Assembly: GCA_900169975.1 (NCBI GenBank)
Contig: LT827126.1
Location: forward strand, 372,001-436,000
Direction: 5' to 3'
DNA from: Pseudoflavonifractor sp. Marseille-P3106
GTDB lineage: Bacteria > Bacillota > Clostridia > Oscillospirales > Oscillospiraceae
DNA length: 64,000 bases
The position numbers and the translations under genes are program-made. The notes below the pieces were generated by a model. It ran no database searches and had not been told where the DNA came from. It worked only from the letters and a program-made list of their open reading frames with translations. This document shows, one piece after another, positions 44,975 to 52,958 of this stretch (its first letter is position 1; each line of letters begins with the position of its first letter).

Positions 44975-45109
44975 TTGACGTTCAACCCTTCGAAATGGTA
45001 CAATAAATGCGTCAAGTAAGGAAGTATCTATCTGAAACAGCATCATTCTAAAGGTTCAGACAGCACACCGATAACAGGTGTGCTGTCTTTTTTATATACA
45101 CAAACACCA
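44975..45109 (+). promoter_or_regulatory. Family B promoter with attenuator-like leader, copy 3
   Basis: -35 TTGACG at 44975, 18-base spacer ending AAATGG, -10 TACAAT at 44999, box AAGGAAGTATC at 45018, then CTGAAACAGCATCATT, hairpin 45058-45088 (AGACAGCACACC / GGTGTGCTGTCT) with T6, and TATATACACAAACACC at 45094. The hairpin is a perfect 12-base stem. Confidence 0.9.
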
Positions 45110-45135
45110 TCATTGATAAAAGGAGGCAAATCAAA

Positions 45136-45741
45136 ATGTATAAAGCGAAGGAAATTGAGGGAGTTGTTTACCGAGTAAAGCATTTGACAGGCGGATGGTT
45201 GGTCGAAGTGCCGGAAACGGAGGACCCCATTGAGGCCCTGGCCACGTTTGCGGCCGAAAAGTCAGTCAAAGGCTACATCATCACGTCTGTAACACGCATT
45301 TTTGACTGTTCGAAAGACACTCCACGCATGGCTGTTATCTCCACCAAAGAGTTCAAATCCGAAGTCAAGCGTCTGATGGATGAGAAAGCGTATTATGAGC
45401 AGGCAGAGACTTACCCTGAGACCATTGAGGAACTGACTGCCCGTGCGGAGGCCGCCGGATGGAGTGTTGACCGAGACGAAGACGGTGAGCAAATTCGCCT
45501 GTCGTTTGGGCAGTCCACTCCGGCAGGCGAGGACTTCTGGTTTGACGCTTGCGGAGAGGACGTAGAAGAAGTTGTGGACAGTGTGAAGCGGTACGCTTTG
45601 GATTTCGACTGTGATGAACACGTCAGAGAGGTCATGAACGGCCAGGGTGCGCCTGATTTGACGACGCTGGTCGAGGATGCCAAGGCTATTCAGGAGATGC
45701 TGGATGAGCTGGCAGGCAGCCTGATGCGCAAACTGATTTGA
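45136..45741 (+). CDS. Hypothetical protein
   Basis: 201 residues, ATG behind AAAAGGAGG, first gene behind leader 3. Soluble, acidic; residues 85-155 alternate strand and helix around the stretch WSVDRDEDGEQIRLSF. No known domain. Confidence 0.62.
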   Translation: MYKAKEIEGVVYRVKHLTGGWLVEVPETEDPIEALATFAAEKSVKGYIITSVTRIFDCSKDTPRMAVISTKEFKSEVKRLMDEKAYYEQAETYPETIEELTARAEAAGWSVDRDEDGEQIRLSFGQSTPAGEDFWFDACGEDVEEVVDSVKRYALDFDCDEHVREVMNGQGAPDLTTLVEDAKAIQEMLDELAGSLMRKLI

Positions 45742-45754
45742 CGGGGGAAGAATC

Positions 45755-46075
45755 ATGGAGAAGAAAAAGTTTGAGGTCTACACCCTCGATATGTTCCCTG
45801 ATGGGGATGGCGGCTGGGTCGAGAACGAGCGCCAGAAAATCGGCACTATCGAAATCCAAAGCAGTGAGCAGGCATTCCCGGAGGCTATCCTGAATGCCCT
45901 GCGCAATCTCACCTGCAGTGATATCGCGGGTAGAGAGCACCACGTGCTGAACACTACGGACCGGCGGCGCATCTACATCGAGGACTTCTATGGAACCGGC
46001 GAGTGGTGGGAGGTCGGCACGAAGAAGGGCAATAAGCCCTTCCTTGGGCTGCAACTGGTGAAGGAGGCAGAGTGA
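45755..46075 (+). CDS. Hypothetical protein
   Basis: 106 residues, ATG behind GGGGG. Mixed alpha/beta; no motif. One base separates its stop from the next start. Confidence 0.58.
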   Translation: MEKKKFEVYTLDMFPDGDGGWVENERQKIGTIEIQSSEQAFPEAILNALRNLTCSDIAGREHHVLNTTDRRRIYIEDFYGTGEWWEVGTKKGNKPFLGLQLVKEAE

Positions 46076-46076
46076 A

Positions 46077-46328
46077 TTGGCAACCTGCAAAATGAATGTG
46101 GTCCACCGCGACAGCCATAGCGCCCCGGAATGCACAAATTGCGGGCATCGCTTCGATACGGATTATGCCAAGAATCCGTATGCTGAGATGTGCCGTATCG
46201 CAAAGGGGAAATTTGCGTATTGCCCAGTCTGTGGAGCCAAGTATGTTGGCTGTCAGATTGAGGGCGTGGACTTCGATAAGTGTGACCCCTACCAGACCGA
46301 CTGGATTATGCAGGGCCTCAAAGACTGA
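46077..46328 (+). CDS. Small zinc-ribbon protein
   Basis: 83 residues, TTG start behind AAGGAGG. CTNCGHRF and CPVCGAKY form a zinc ribbon across residues 19-52. Confidence 0.65.
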   Translation: MATCKMNVVHRDSHSAPECTNCGHRFDTDYAKNPYAEMCRIAKGKFAYCPVCGAKYVGCQIEGVDFDKCDPYQTDWIMQGLKD

Positions 46329-46352
46329 ATTTTCTACAAGGAGGACAATTTT

Positions 46353-46607
46353 ATGGATAAGCAGAAAGAGCTTGATTTTATGCTCCATTTCGCCAGAGAG
46401 GCGTTTCTGGATGAGGAAGTGTGCGCCGACCAGCTCAGAAGCCTGTGGACGGCGTATTGCCTGCATCATGGCCTCGACGCAGACACCAAGGCGTATGACG
46501 ATGACCTCATGGAGGTTTGGAAGGTCGTTGCTGAGGAAGAAGCAGATACGGCAAACTGGAGCTCCTTCGGCAGCTTCGGCACATTTATGTGCGCCGAGCT
46601 GGTGTGA
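46353..46607 (+). CDS. Small acidic protein
   Basis: 84 residues, helical, ATG behind AAGGAGG. No motif. Confidence 0.58.
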   Translation: MDKQKELDFMLHFAREAFLDEEVCADQLRSLWTAYCLHHGLDADTKAYDDDLMEVWKVVAEEEADTANWSSFGSFGTFMCAELV

Positions 46608-46624
46608 GAGAGGAGTGAACTTGT

Positions 46625-47158
46625 ATGGGACGCGGCAACTGCTGCACCTTTGGGAAACACGAAGGTCTGTTCTATGTGGACAACGATTATCTGGATGTCT
46701 TCTCCCGATATATTGAGGAAGATGACGCATGGGAGTCGCGCCTGAAAGGCGAACTGGATTTCAATGAACTCACTGACCCTGCGTGGGGATACGATGAGAC
46801 TGAGAGCCAGTACAACCTGGATGCCGCCATCTCGAACTTCAAAACCCGTATCATGGCCCGCTTCAAAAGTTTCCGGCCCTGCGATACCTGGGTGAAGTAT
46901 CGAGAGGCCCACGCGATTCTGGAGAACTCCCTGTTCTATATCGCTGTCGAGGACAACGAGTGGAGTCGGGCGTTCGAACTCATCCAGAAGGAGGACCCGT
47001 ACGACGACCACTTGTCCGGTCTCCAGGCAAAGCACTGCCGGAGATATCTGGACGGTATCCGGGACGCCCTGTTTGAGGACTTTGAGTCCCTGGGCATTTA
47101 TGGGTGTGCGTGGACGCATGGAACCATCCATCGAGAGGATTTTCGTAAGAGTGCTTAG
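46625..47158 (+). CDS. Hypothetical protein
   Basis: 177 residues, ATG behind GAGAGGAG at moderate distance. The stretch YNLDAAISNFKTRIMARFKSF and later NSLFYIAVEDNEWS are distinctive but unknown to me. Followed by the palindrome cluster at 47152. Confidence 0.6.
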   Translation: MGRGNCCTFGKHEGLFYVDNDYLDVFSRYIEEDDAWESRLKGELDFNELTDPAWGYDETESQYNLDAAISNFKTRIMARFKSFRPCDTWVKYREAHAILENSLFYIAVEDNEWSRAFELIQKEDPYDDHLSGLQAKHCRRYLDGIRDALFEDFESLGIYGCAWTHGTIHREDFRKSA

Positions 47159-47198
47159 GGACTTAGGTGCTTAAGCACCAATATACCTAAGCACCGAT
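47152..47198. repeat. GTGCTTAAGCAC palindrome, site 1
   Basis: GGTGCTTAAGCACC at 47166-47179, flanked by GTGCTTAG on the left and CCTAAGCACC on the right: four half-sites in 47 bases, at the end of one gene and before another. Confidence 0.75.
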
Positions 47199-47202
47199 GA
47201 GC

Positions 47203-47233
47203 AGCGGGGCCCCGTGGATTTATCCATGGGGCC
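47203..47233 (+). terminator. Hairpin, possible terminator
   Basis: GGCCCCGTGGAT / ATCCATGGGGCC with a two-base loop; only a short T stretch follows. Confidence 0.5.
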
Positions 47234-47263
47234 TTGCGCTCTAAAAAAGGAGGTCAAAATTTC

Positions 47264-47845
47264 ATGTTAGAAATCCGAAAAATGTTGGTAGGCACTGTCG
47301 AGCTTGGCAGTCTATTCGTTGGCCGTCAGGCCCAGCAAGTCCCACAGAACCCTATTGCAAAGACTGGAGATATCCCTATCTATTCTGGAGGCCAAATCAC
47401 TATTCGAAATACAGTCCCCGGGAAGGCCATTACCTGGGTTGCGGCGGGCGATATCCTGATTGCTGACAGATGCCTGCTCAGTGATGTGACCTGGAAGGAA
47501 CTTGACGCTGCCGGACTCATCGCAGGCCGTGAGGTCTGCATTGACGGCCACAAGTATCTGTGCCGTGCCCCCAAAGTGGGATACGACAGCGACCGCCAGA
47601 ATGAGTGGGATAAGGCCCTCGCCATTATGGGTGCTGACAACAGCCTCTGGCATTGGAAATCTATGTATTTCTGGGGGGCAGATGGGCTTACTACCGTCAC
47701 ACGGATTGCCCGGGGTTGTATCACGGCATACACCAGAGATTTTGCGGATGAGGATTCGAGATACTTCAACGTCGGGTTCCGGCCCTGCCTGATTCCCCTG
47801 GAGGACGACTTCGCTTCCTACTTAGTGGGAGGTGAAGCGCAGTGA
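47264..47845 (+). CDS. Hypothetical protein
   Basis: 193 residues, ATG behind AAAAGGAGG. Repeated short strands suggest a beta-rich fold; the closing GFRPCLIPLEDDF resembles the end of phage tail-adaptor or formylglycine-sulphatase-type chains, without enough to name it. Overlaps the cytidylate kinase gene by 4 bases. Confidence 0.58.
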   Translation: MLEIRKMLVGTVELGSLFVGRQAQQVPQNPIAKTGDIPIYSGGQITIRNTVPGKAITWVAAGDILIADRCLLSDVTWKELDAAGLIAGREVCIDGHKYLCRAPKVGYDSDRQNEWDKALAIMGADNSLWHWKSMYFWGADGLTTVTRIARGCITAYTRDFADEDSRYFNVGFRPCLIPLEDDFASYLVGGEAQ

Positions 47846-48528
47846 GCTATTACAGCATCGCAATCGATGGCCCTGTCGCCGCCGGGAAGACTACGCAGGC
47901 CAAGGCTCTGGCCAGTCGGCTGGGGTTTGTCTATGTGGATACCGGCGCGATGTACCGGGCATTTGCGGTCCATAAGCTGTGGCTGGAAAAAGAGATAGGC
48001 GAAGAAATCGAAGTTGAGCGGGCGCTCAGAACCTTCGATTTGGATATTGTCCAGGATGAGAATGGTCAACACATTCTGATTTGGGGCAAGGACGTCACTT
48101 CGCAGTTAAGAACGCCCGAGGTGTCCATGGTTGCGTCCAAAGCATCCGCACATTCGGCTGTTCGGGAGGCCCTCCTGAAAATCCAACAGGTTATGCCTTC
48201 AATGAACAATGTCGTCATGGAGGGACGGGATATCGGGACGGTCGTCATTCCGAACGCCACACTCAAGGTCTTTTTGACGGCCAAAGCAGAGGTCCGGGCA
48301 CAGCGGCGCTGGAAAGAGCAGTGTTCGCATGGCGTGACGGATTCTTATGAGCAAACCTTGGCCCTTCTGCAAAAGCGGGATTACGATGACTCTCACCGGG
48401 AAATCGCGCCGTTGGAGCAGGCTGAGGACGCTGTGCTGGTTGATTGCACGGAGATGACAATTCAGGAAACGACCAATGTGATTCTGGCTCTTTGGAATTC
48501 AAAGGCCAAAAGGGGAGGTATGAATTGA
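47842..48528 (+). CDS. cmk: Cytidylate kinase
   Basis: 228 residues, full length. GTG start. IAIDGPVAAGKTTQAKALA is the P-loop, VDTGAMYRAFA the nucleoside-binding loop, VMEGRDIGTVV the DGRDIGT-type motif, and KAEVRAQRRW the lid Arg region. It phosphorylates CMP and dCMP to the diphosphates in the cytoplasm. A copy on a mobile element could raise dCTP supply for its replication. Confidence 0.93.
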   Translation: MSYYSIAIDGPVAAGKTTQAKALASRLGFVYVDTGAMYRAFAVHKLWLEKEIGEEIEVERALRTFDLDIVQDENGQHILIWGKDVTSQLRTPEVSMVASKASAHSAVREALLKIQQVMPSMNNVVMEGRDIGTVVIPNATLKVFLTAKAEVRAQRRWKEQCSHGVTDSYEQTLALLQKRDYDDSHREIAPLEQAEDAVLVDCTEMTIQETTNVILALWNSKAKRGGMN

Positions 48529-49412
48529 TGTTGAATGGATTGTATTGTCTGATTGGTAAGAGCGGGACCGGGAAGTCTACGGTCATGCAGGCACTGCACG
48601 ACACCTACGGTTACACGATTGCCCAGAGCTATACGGACCGGCCGAAGCGGACCCCGGATGAGCAGGGACATGAATTTCTCAGCCCAGCCGAGTTTGATGC
48701 GCTGAACGGCTTGATTCTGCCGCGCAGCAGTCAGGATGGCCGCTATGGGATGACCGAGGAAATGCTCGATAAGAGCGAACTCATCGTCCTGGACTATCTG
48801 GGCACGCAGGAGCTTCTGCAGTCCTACACCAAGCGCCCCGTCCATGTGATTGGCCTACATGCTGACACACATACCCGTATTGTACGGATTGATGAGAGGG
48901 GAAACACCTTTCAGGAGCGGCGAAAGCGCCTCAGTGCGGATGAGCATGAGTTTTATTCGATGAACGACCTCTGTGACATCGTTGTGCCCAACCGGGACCT
49001 GCAGCAGACGGTCGGCATCATCAAGAACTTCATCGACTTCTGCGAGGAAACGGCTTGGGTTTGCGCAGACGACGACTGCCTTCAGTTCCGCCGACGGGTT
49101 GGTGTAGACAGTAACAAGATGCCGGTCTACGAACTGGTCCAGGTCAACAGTTACGGCGATGACCTGTTTCATGTGGCGCATGGGCGTGTATATTTCAGCG
49201 ATGTCGACGAGGAGGAGCTTGAATCGCTGTTCAGCGAGTATGGTTGGTCGTATTACAGCCTGCTAGGCGAGGACGGCTGGGGTATTGTTGCGGAAGCCGT
49301 TTTTGAAAATAGCGCAACAGAATACGATACCGCAGATGAGTATACAACCTTTGAGGCAGCCGCACGGGCCCTGGGGGAAATTATCGGCCGCGATATTTCA
49401 TCGTACCTGTGA
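48528..49412 (+). CDS. Guanylate-kinase-like protein with extra C-terminal domain
   Basis: 294 residues. The ATG at 48528 overlaps the cmk stop by one base. Residues 1-165: LIGKSGTGKSTVMQAL (P-loop), SYTDRPKRTPDEQGHEFLS (GMP-binding segment), a GRYGM segment in place of the usual GxxYG, and FQERRKRLSADEHEFYSMNDLCDIVVPN (lid and close). Residues 170-294 form an acidic domain absent from ordinary guanylate kinases. Likely converts GMP or dGMP; the extension could confer regulation or another specificity. Confidence 0.8.
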   Translation: MLNGLYCLIGKSGTGKSTVMQALHDTYGYTIAQSYTDRPKRTPDEQGHEFLSPAEFDALNGLILPRSSQDGRYGMTEEMLDKSELIVLDYLGTQELLQSYTKRPVHVIGLHADTHTRIVRIDERGNTFQERRKRLSADEHEFYSMNDLCDIVVPNRDLQQTVGIIKNFIDFCEETAWVCADDDCLQFRRRVGVDSNKMPVYELVQVNSYGDDLFHVAHGRVYFSDVDEEELESLFSEYGWSYYSLLGEDGWGIVAEAVFENSATEYDTADEYTTFEAAARALGEIIGRDISSYL

Positions 49413-49420
49413 GGCGCTGT

Positions 49421-50008
49421 ATGGATGACGATATCTTGCTGTGGCACGTTTCGTTTGACATAGAGCGGCCTCTGATACGCACCTATGTTCCTCTGGTTCC
49501 GAAAAATCCAATGCCCGGCGAGGACACCACGATTCCCAGAATCTGTTTTGCTCCGTCCATTGAGGACTGCCTCAACGCGATGGTCGCAGACCGGGTAGAG
49601 CGTGGCCTTGAAGATGGAAGATTCCTGGGATTTCCGTTCCGGGTAGCCAAGGATGACCCGTTCCTTAAAACGCCAGATGACATCGGAGATATGGTCCCGG
49701 ACGCCTATTGGACACGGGAACACTGGTATTTAAAACCCGTCACACTGGCTGGATATCTGATGCAAGTGGACGACTTCGAGGATTACGAATTCTACGACGC
49801 TTACGAGTCCCATCGGCCGCTGATTTACAAAATCCTGCTGGAGAACGGTGTTTCATCAAAGGATTTGGCCGAGTTCGATGGCTGGAGCACGACAGAAGTG
49901 CTCATGAGTATCCCAACCTGGCTTGGCTATGAAATCGCTCTGCGGCTTAACATCCATCAGCTCCATGCGTTCGAGTGTCTGAATTATCGGTCAATAGAAA
50001 GTGCATAA
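49421..50008 (+). CDS. Hypothetical protein
   Basis: 195 residues, ATG 49421 with only a weak GAGG upstream; probably translated by coupling to the kinase gene. No motif. Its stop codon overlaps palindrome site 2. Confidence 0.58.
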   Translation: MDDDILLWHVSFDIERPLIRTYVPLVPKNPMPGEDTTIPRICFAPSIEDCLNAMVADRVERGLEDGRFLGFPFRVAKDDPFLKTPDDIGDMVPDAYWTREHWYLKPVTLAGYLMQVDDFEDYEFYDAYESHRPLIYKILLENGVSSKDLAEFDGWSTTEVLMSIPTWLGYEIALRLNIHQLHAFECLNYRSIESA

Positions 50009-50030
50009 GTGCTTAGGAGTCTAAGCGCTT
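50007..50030. repeat. GTGCTTA palindrome, site 2
   Basis: AAGTGCTTAG, four bases, CTAAGCGCTT: the same half-sites with a 4-base gap and one mismatch, just before the Xre regulator gene. Confidence 0.6.
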
Positions 50031-50040
50031 TTGCGGAAGG

Positions 50041-50099
50041 AAAGGAGGTTGGGCGGCTTCTCTGTCACATATGTGATGGAGAGGCCGCTCTGTTCTATG
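50041..50099 (+). promoter_or_regulatory. Ribosome site and start separated by hairpin, case 1
   Basis: AAAGGAGG at 50041, four bases, a 36-base inverted repeat 50053-50088 (outer GCGGC / GCCGC, middle TCTC / GAGA, core TCACATATGTGA), eight bases, then ATG 50097. If folded, the ribosome site lies about 12 bases from the start. The palindrome could also be a DNA operator for the regulator encoded next. Confidence 0.65.
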
Positions 50100-50738
50100 C
50101 AGTATGCAGAAAATTTAAACGCGAACAGAGAATTCGCAGCGCAGTTTGCTCAGGCCCTTGTTTCTTGGCGCAAGCGCAAGGGAATGACGCAAAGAGCTCT
50201 AGCTCAAAAAGCTGGAATTGCAAACGCCACACTTCATCGGTATGAGAGTGGAACTCTGTGCCCGTCACCTGAAATCGTTCAGAAACTTGCGGATGCATTA
50301 GATGTTCAGCATGAGGACCTTTTAAACCTGGATAATCTTCTGAAAAGTGAAACGGTCCCGGAACGCATTAAGCGCATGAGACGGCTTCGTGGGATTACTC
50401 AGGAGGAATTGGGCAAAATGGTTGGAACTACGAAGTCCACAATTTCCATATGTGAATCCGGGCGGAACGAATTGAGAAGTACAACGCTGGCCCGGATTGC
50501 CGAAGCGCTTGGCGTGTCGTACGAGTACCTTGTCCTGGGAAAACCTCAAGATGGTGACTTTTTGCAGGAAGGATTAACCCCTTTCAAAAAAGTCCCCGTC
50601 GTTCTAGCTGCGGTCGAAGAGTTCGGTGACGACCATCGGCTGGTCTTCCGCACACTCACGATTCGGGTTCCCAATGATGGTTTAGACTGGCACGTTATGG
50701 GAGAAGTAAAAACAGATTGCCAACAAAACGAGGAGTGA
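50097..50738 (+). CDS. Xre-family regulator with two helix-turn-helix domains
   Basis: 213 residues. First domain residues 12-66 (FAQALVSWRKRKGMTQRALAQKAG), second residues 85-145 (RIKRMRRLRGITQEELGKMVG), both of the Cro/C1 type; the C-terminal 60 residues are an unrecognised strand-rich part. Having two HTH units in one chain suggests binding to a long or two-part operator. The preceding 36-base inverted repeat is a candidate for autoregulation. Confidence 0.88.
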   Translation: MQYAENLNANREFAAQFAQALVSWRKRKGMTQRALAQKAGIANATLHRYESGTLCPSPEIVQKLADALDVQHEDLLNLDNLLKSETVPERIKRMRRLRGITQEELGKMVGTTKSTISICESGRNELRSTTLARIAEALGVSYEYLVLGKPQDGDFLQEGLTPFKKVPVVLAAVEEFGDDHRLVFRTLTIRVPNDGLDWHVMGEVKTDCQQNEE

Positions 50739-50804
50739 GCGCTGCTTCTAGCGAGGACGGCAATGGCTGGCAATTTAATATCTGAACACATTCTATCTGT
50801 CTAT

Positions 50805-50837
50805 CCGCCCCAGGTTGTTCTGGGGCGGCTTTTTTTA
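50805..50837 (+). terminator. Intrinsic terminator after Xre gene
   Basis: CCGCCCCAG, GTTGTT, CTGGGGCGG, then T7. It is the first element in the 346-base gap 50739-51084; the rest of the gap holds palindrome site 3 and family B leader 4. Confidence 0.9.
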
Positions 50838-50864
50838 CAATGTCACCATCCTACCTCACTTATA

Positions 50865-50899
50865 CTTAAGCACCGGAGCGTCTAAGCACTTAAGTGCCG
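50865..50899. repeat. GTGCTTA palindrome, site 3
   Basis: ACTTAAGCACC followed by TAAGCACTTAAGTGCC (core GCACTTAAGTGC 50886-50897), 34 bases upstream of the -35 of family B copy 4. Confidence 0.75.
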
Positions 50900-50930
50900 T
50901 TGCTGGTATTGCCTTTTGTGTACAGCAGTT

Positions 50931-51066
50931 TTGACTTCTATCGTAATAGATGGTAGGATATTACTATCAAACAAGGAAGTATCTCATTAAACAAACATCA
51001 ATCTATCAGTTTCAAGCAGCTAGGTCTTTAAACGGGCCTAGCTGCTTTTTATATATACACAAACAT
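50931..51066 (+). promoter_or_regulatory. Family B promoter with attenuator-like leader, copy 4
   Basis: -35 TTGACT at 50931, 17-base spacer ending AGATGG, -10 TAGGAT at 50954, ACAAGGAAGTATC at 50971, then TTAAACAAACATCAAT, hairpin 51014-51047 (AAGCAGCTAGG / CCTAGCTGCTT) with T5, and TATATACACAAACAT at 51052. Confidence 0.9.
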
Positions 51067-51084
51067 TTTTCAAGGAGGACGACT

Positions 51085-51615
51085 ATGAAGTACAAATTCT
51101 TTCAAGGCGGAGTCACTGAGGTGCCGGTTGAGCACCTGATTGAGGACTACCAGAACCTAGCCCAGACGAAAGCAACTCTGAGCAGATGCATCCAGGCATA
51201 TGCGCGGAAACTGCCCGAGGCTCTTGCCTACGATGAGCGGGCCAAAGAGTCTCTGGCAGCGCTCCAGGATGCCAGTGAGACGATTTCCACGGTTATGGAT
51301 TGTCTTGCGGACAGCATCGACAGCCACACCACTGCCCCGGAAGGACTGAAGTTCCAACCGAGCGTCACATCTGTGATTGCGATGGGGTGTAAAACCGGCA
51401 TCATTGCCCGCGAAGATGGAAGCGATATTCGCTGCGCTGGCGGTATGGATGTGTCCACAGTCTACCCTGGGTGTACCGAGCGGTGCCCGTACAAAAATAA
51501 GTGCGAGCAGGAACTTTGCCGCATCCAACTGGAAACCGGAGCTTTTTATACCGGGGACAGCAGGGAGTCCGATGAACTGCTGGACAGCATCGAGCGGTAT
51601 CCAGAGAAGGAGTGA
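51085..51615 (+). CDS. Hypothetical Cys-containing protein
   Basis: 176 residues from ATG 51085 behind AAGGAGG; the frame is open upstream through the leader but without a credible start. Helical residues 10-80. CTERCPYKNKCEQELC at about 145-160 is a compact Cys cluster. First gene behind leader 4. Confidence 0.62.
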   Translation: MKYKFFQGGVTEVPVEHLIEDYQNLAQTKATLSRCIQAYARKLPEALAYDERAKESLAALQDASETISTVMDCLADSIDSHTTAPEGLKFQPSVTSVIAMGCKTGIIAREDGSDIRCAGGMDVSTVYPGCTERCPYKNKCEQELCRIQLETGAFYTGDSRESDELLDSIERYPEKE

Positions 51616-51621
51616 TGACCT

Positions 51622-51786
51622 GTGCGTTTCACTCCGTCTGAGGTAAATCGAGCGATGCACCGCCTGCACTTGCGGGACACTGCGGACTGCCGCGCCAAGG
51701 CTGTGGCTATTCTGCAAGCCTGGGACCGAGGCATCGGTGACGTAGATGACGTTATCGACGCCTATGAAGCTGCGCAAGCATATTGA
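51622..51786 (+). CDS. Very small hypothetical protein
   Basis: 54 residues, GTG start behind AAGGAG of the preceding gene end. Helical (VNRAMHRLHLRDTADCRAKA) with an acidic tail (GDVDDVIDAYEAAQ). It fills the gap between two expressed genes in the same direction and has its own stop. Confidence 0.6.
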   Translation: MRFTPSEVNRAMHRLHLRDTADCRAKAVAILQAWDRGIGDVDDVIDAYEAAQAY

Positions 51787-51799
51787 GGAAGGAGTTTTT

Positions 51800-51961
51800 A
51801 TGAAAGCAACAAATATCGAATGGGACGTCGATTGTCCTGAAGACCTGGAGACATTGCCCAAAGAGGTCGTGATTCCTGACGGCATGAAAGACGAGGATGA
51901 AATTTCCGACTATCTGTCGGACCTGACAGGCTTCTGCCACAAAGGTTTCTATTTGGAGTAA
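51800..51961 (+). CDS. Small acidic protein of a mobile-element family
   Basis: 53 residues, ATG 51800 behind GAAGGAG. MKATNIEWDVDCPEDLETLP followed by DYLSDLTGFCHKGF is a pattern I recognise from many small proteins on Clostridia plasmids and phages. Function unknown. Confidence 0.66.
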   Translation: MKATNIEWDVDCPEDLETLPKEVVIPDGMKDEDEISDYLSDLTGFCHKGFYLE

Positions 51962-51969
51962 TTTTCTTG

Positions 51970-52035
51970 AAAGGAGGGCGGCTGTGCATCGGGTGCAGGC
52001 ATCATCTGCACCGATGCACAGCCTATTTTACCATG
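51970..52035 (+). promoter_or_regulatory. Ribosome site and start separated by hairpin, case 2
   Basis: AAAGGAGG at 51970, two bases, hairpin 51980-52023 (GGCTGTGCATCGG-GTGCAG / CTGCACCGATGCACAGCC, 18 pairs with one bulged G, 7-base loop), nine bases, then ATG 52033. Folding leaves about 11 bases between ribosome site and start. Confidence 0.72.
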
Positions 52036-52557
52036 GATGTTATTTTGAATCTGCGCGAGATGGACATTGAGTCCGAGTTTGATGCTTCTGGGAACCCCAC
52101 GCCGGAGTTTCTCAGCAACATCATCCAGGCCATCATTCAGGAATATGGGGCCCGGGCATCTGACTCCGAGGCGTTTATTTACCCTGAACTCACAGCCAGC
52201 AACTGTGTGTTCGGCTTCAAGGAGCCGGTCCGACTGCTTCAGCGTGTTTCCGAGTGGAACGGAAGCATTCGGGAACAGTTCCTGCGGTGCGTAGATGCGG
52301 TCTGCAAGATTTCGACGTATGGCCAACTGCCTACCACAGACCAACTGCCGCGTTCAAAGAGCCCTGAGATGTATTCCATGCTTGGAGCCACAAGCGAAAT
52401 GAACGATGACTGGTACGACTACGCCGACCATGCGATTTTCCTGGAGGATGCCAACGGCGACCGCACGTTCCGCTGCGTCCTACAGCCGTTCGACCTGAGC
52501 AATATTCAGCGTGACCCGGCGGAGTATGCCATCGTCACCGTTTTCCCAAAGAGTTGA
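52033..52557 (+). CDS. Hypothetical protein
   Basis: 174 residues from ATG 52033; earlier in-frame codons lie inside the hairpin. No motif. Soluble, acidic. Confidence 0.6.
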   Translation: MDVILNLREMDIESEFDASGNPTPEFLSNIIQAIIQEYGARASDSEAFIYPELTASNCVFGFKEPVRLLQRVSEWNGSIREQFLRCVDAVCKISTYGQLPTTDQLPRSKSPEMYSMLGATSEMNDDWYDYADHAIFLEDANGDRTFRCVLQPFDLSNIQRDPAEYAIVTVFPKS

Positions 52558-52573
52558 GAGAGGAGAGATTATC

Positions 52574-52663
52574 ATGTTCGCTGTCATCAAGAAGAACGAG
52601 GGTCTGGCCAAAGTCATTGATGCCCCTTCCCTCAAGGCGGCCTGTCAGTCACCCCACGAATAA
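52574..52663 (+). pseudogene. 5' fragment of a small gene cut by the IscB element
   Basis: ATG behind GAGAGGAGAG opens a frame that reads MFAVIKKNEGLAKVIDAPSL and on to a stop inside the inserted element. On the far side, bases 54300-54330 read FDDADAKE and stop in a plausible continuing frame, followed at once by the next ribosome site. The original gene thus seems split, perhaps with loss of some sequence. Confidence 0.55.
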
Positions 52664-52958
52664 ATTCGGGGGCTTGAAAAGCCTTGACTGACTACCCTAA
52701 GTGCTTCGGGCACTACGTTATCCGAGAATGCCAGCCGGGCCACAATAGTGGTCTGGCTGGCACATAGGCACCGGCGGGCGTGATATCCGAACCTGCCGCA
52801 CTGCGGCGCATGGTTAAACAGTCCTGATGGGTAGGGGCAGTGCTGTGCGCGGAGAAACCTCGGAATAACATTGGGGACGGATACCTGACGGGCTTCGGCC
52901 CGGGCAGTTTTCTGCGTAGTAGCTGCCAAAATGTGAGAAAGAAAGGAGGCGCACTGAC
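52646..52958 (+). ncRNA. IscB omega RNA
   Basis: 295 bases without a gene, directly upstream of iscB, the position of its guide RNA. It opens with GTCAGTCA, which pairs with TGACTGAC about 45 bases later, enclosing a CCCCACGAATAAATTCGGGGG hairpin-like stretch; further GC-rich inverted repeats follow (for example CCAGCCGGGCCACAA / GTGGTCTGGCTGG). The guide should be the roughly 16-20 bases before GTCAGTCA, that is the flank of the insertion. Confidence 0.75.

Noticed and set aside
45018-45109. T-box or known metabolite riboswitch in the family B leaders.
   Set aside because: No T-box sequence, no anticodon specifier and no conserved aptamer core; leaders are only about 90 bases with one main hairpin.
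50973-51085. Leader peptide in the family B leaders, with AAGGAAG as its ribosome site.
   Set aside because: Start codons do not occur at a constant place (ATT, CTG, ATC or none), reading frames are closed early in several copies and the encoded residues are not conserved. The box is better explained at RNA or DNA level.
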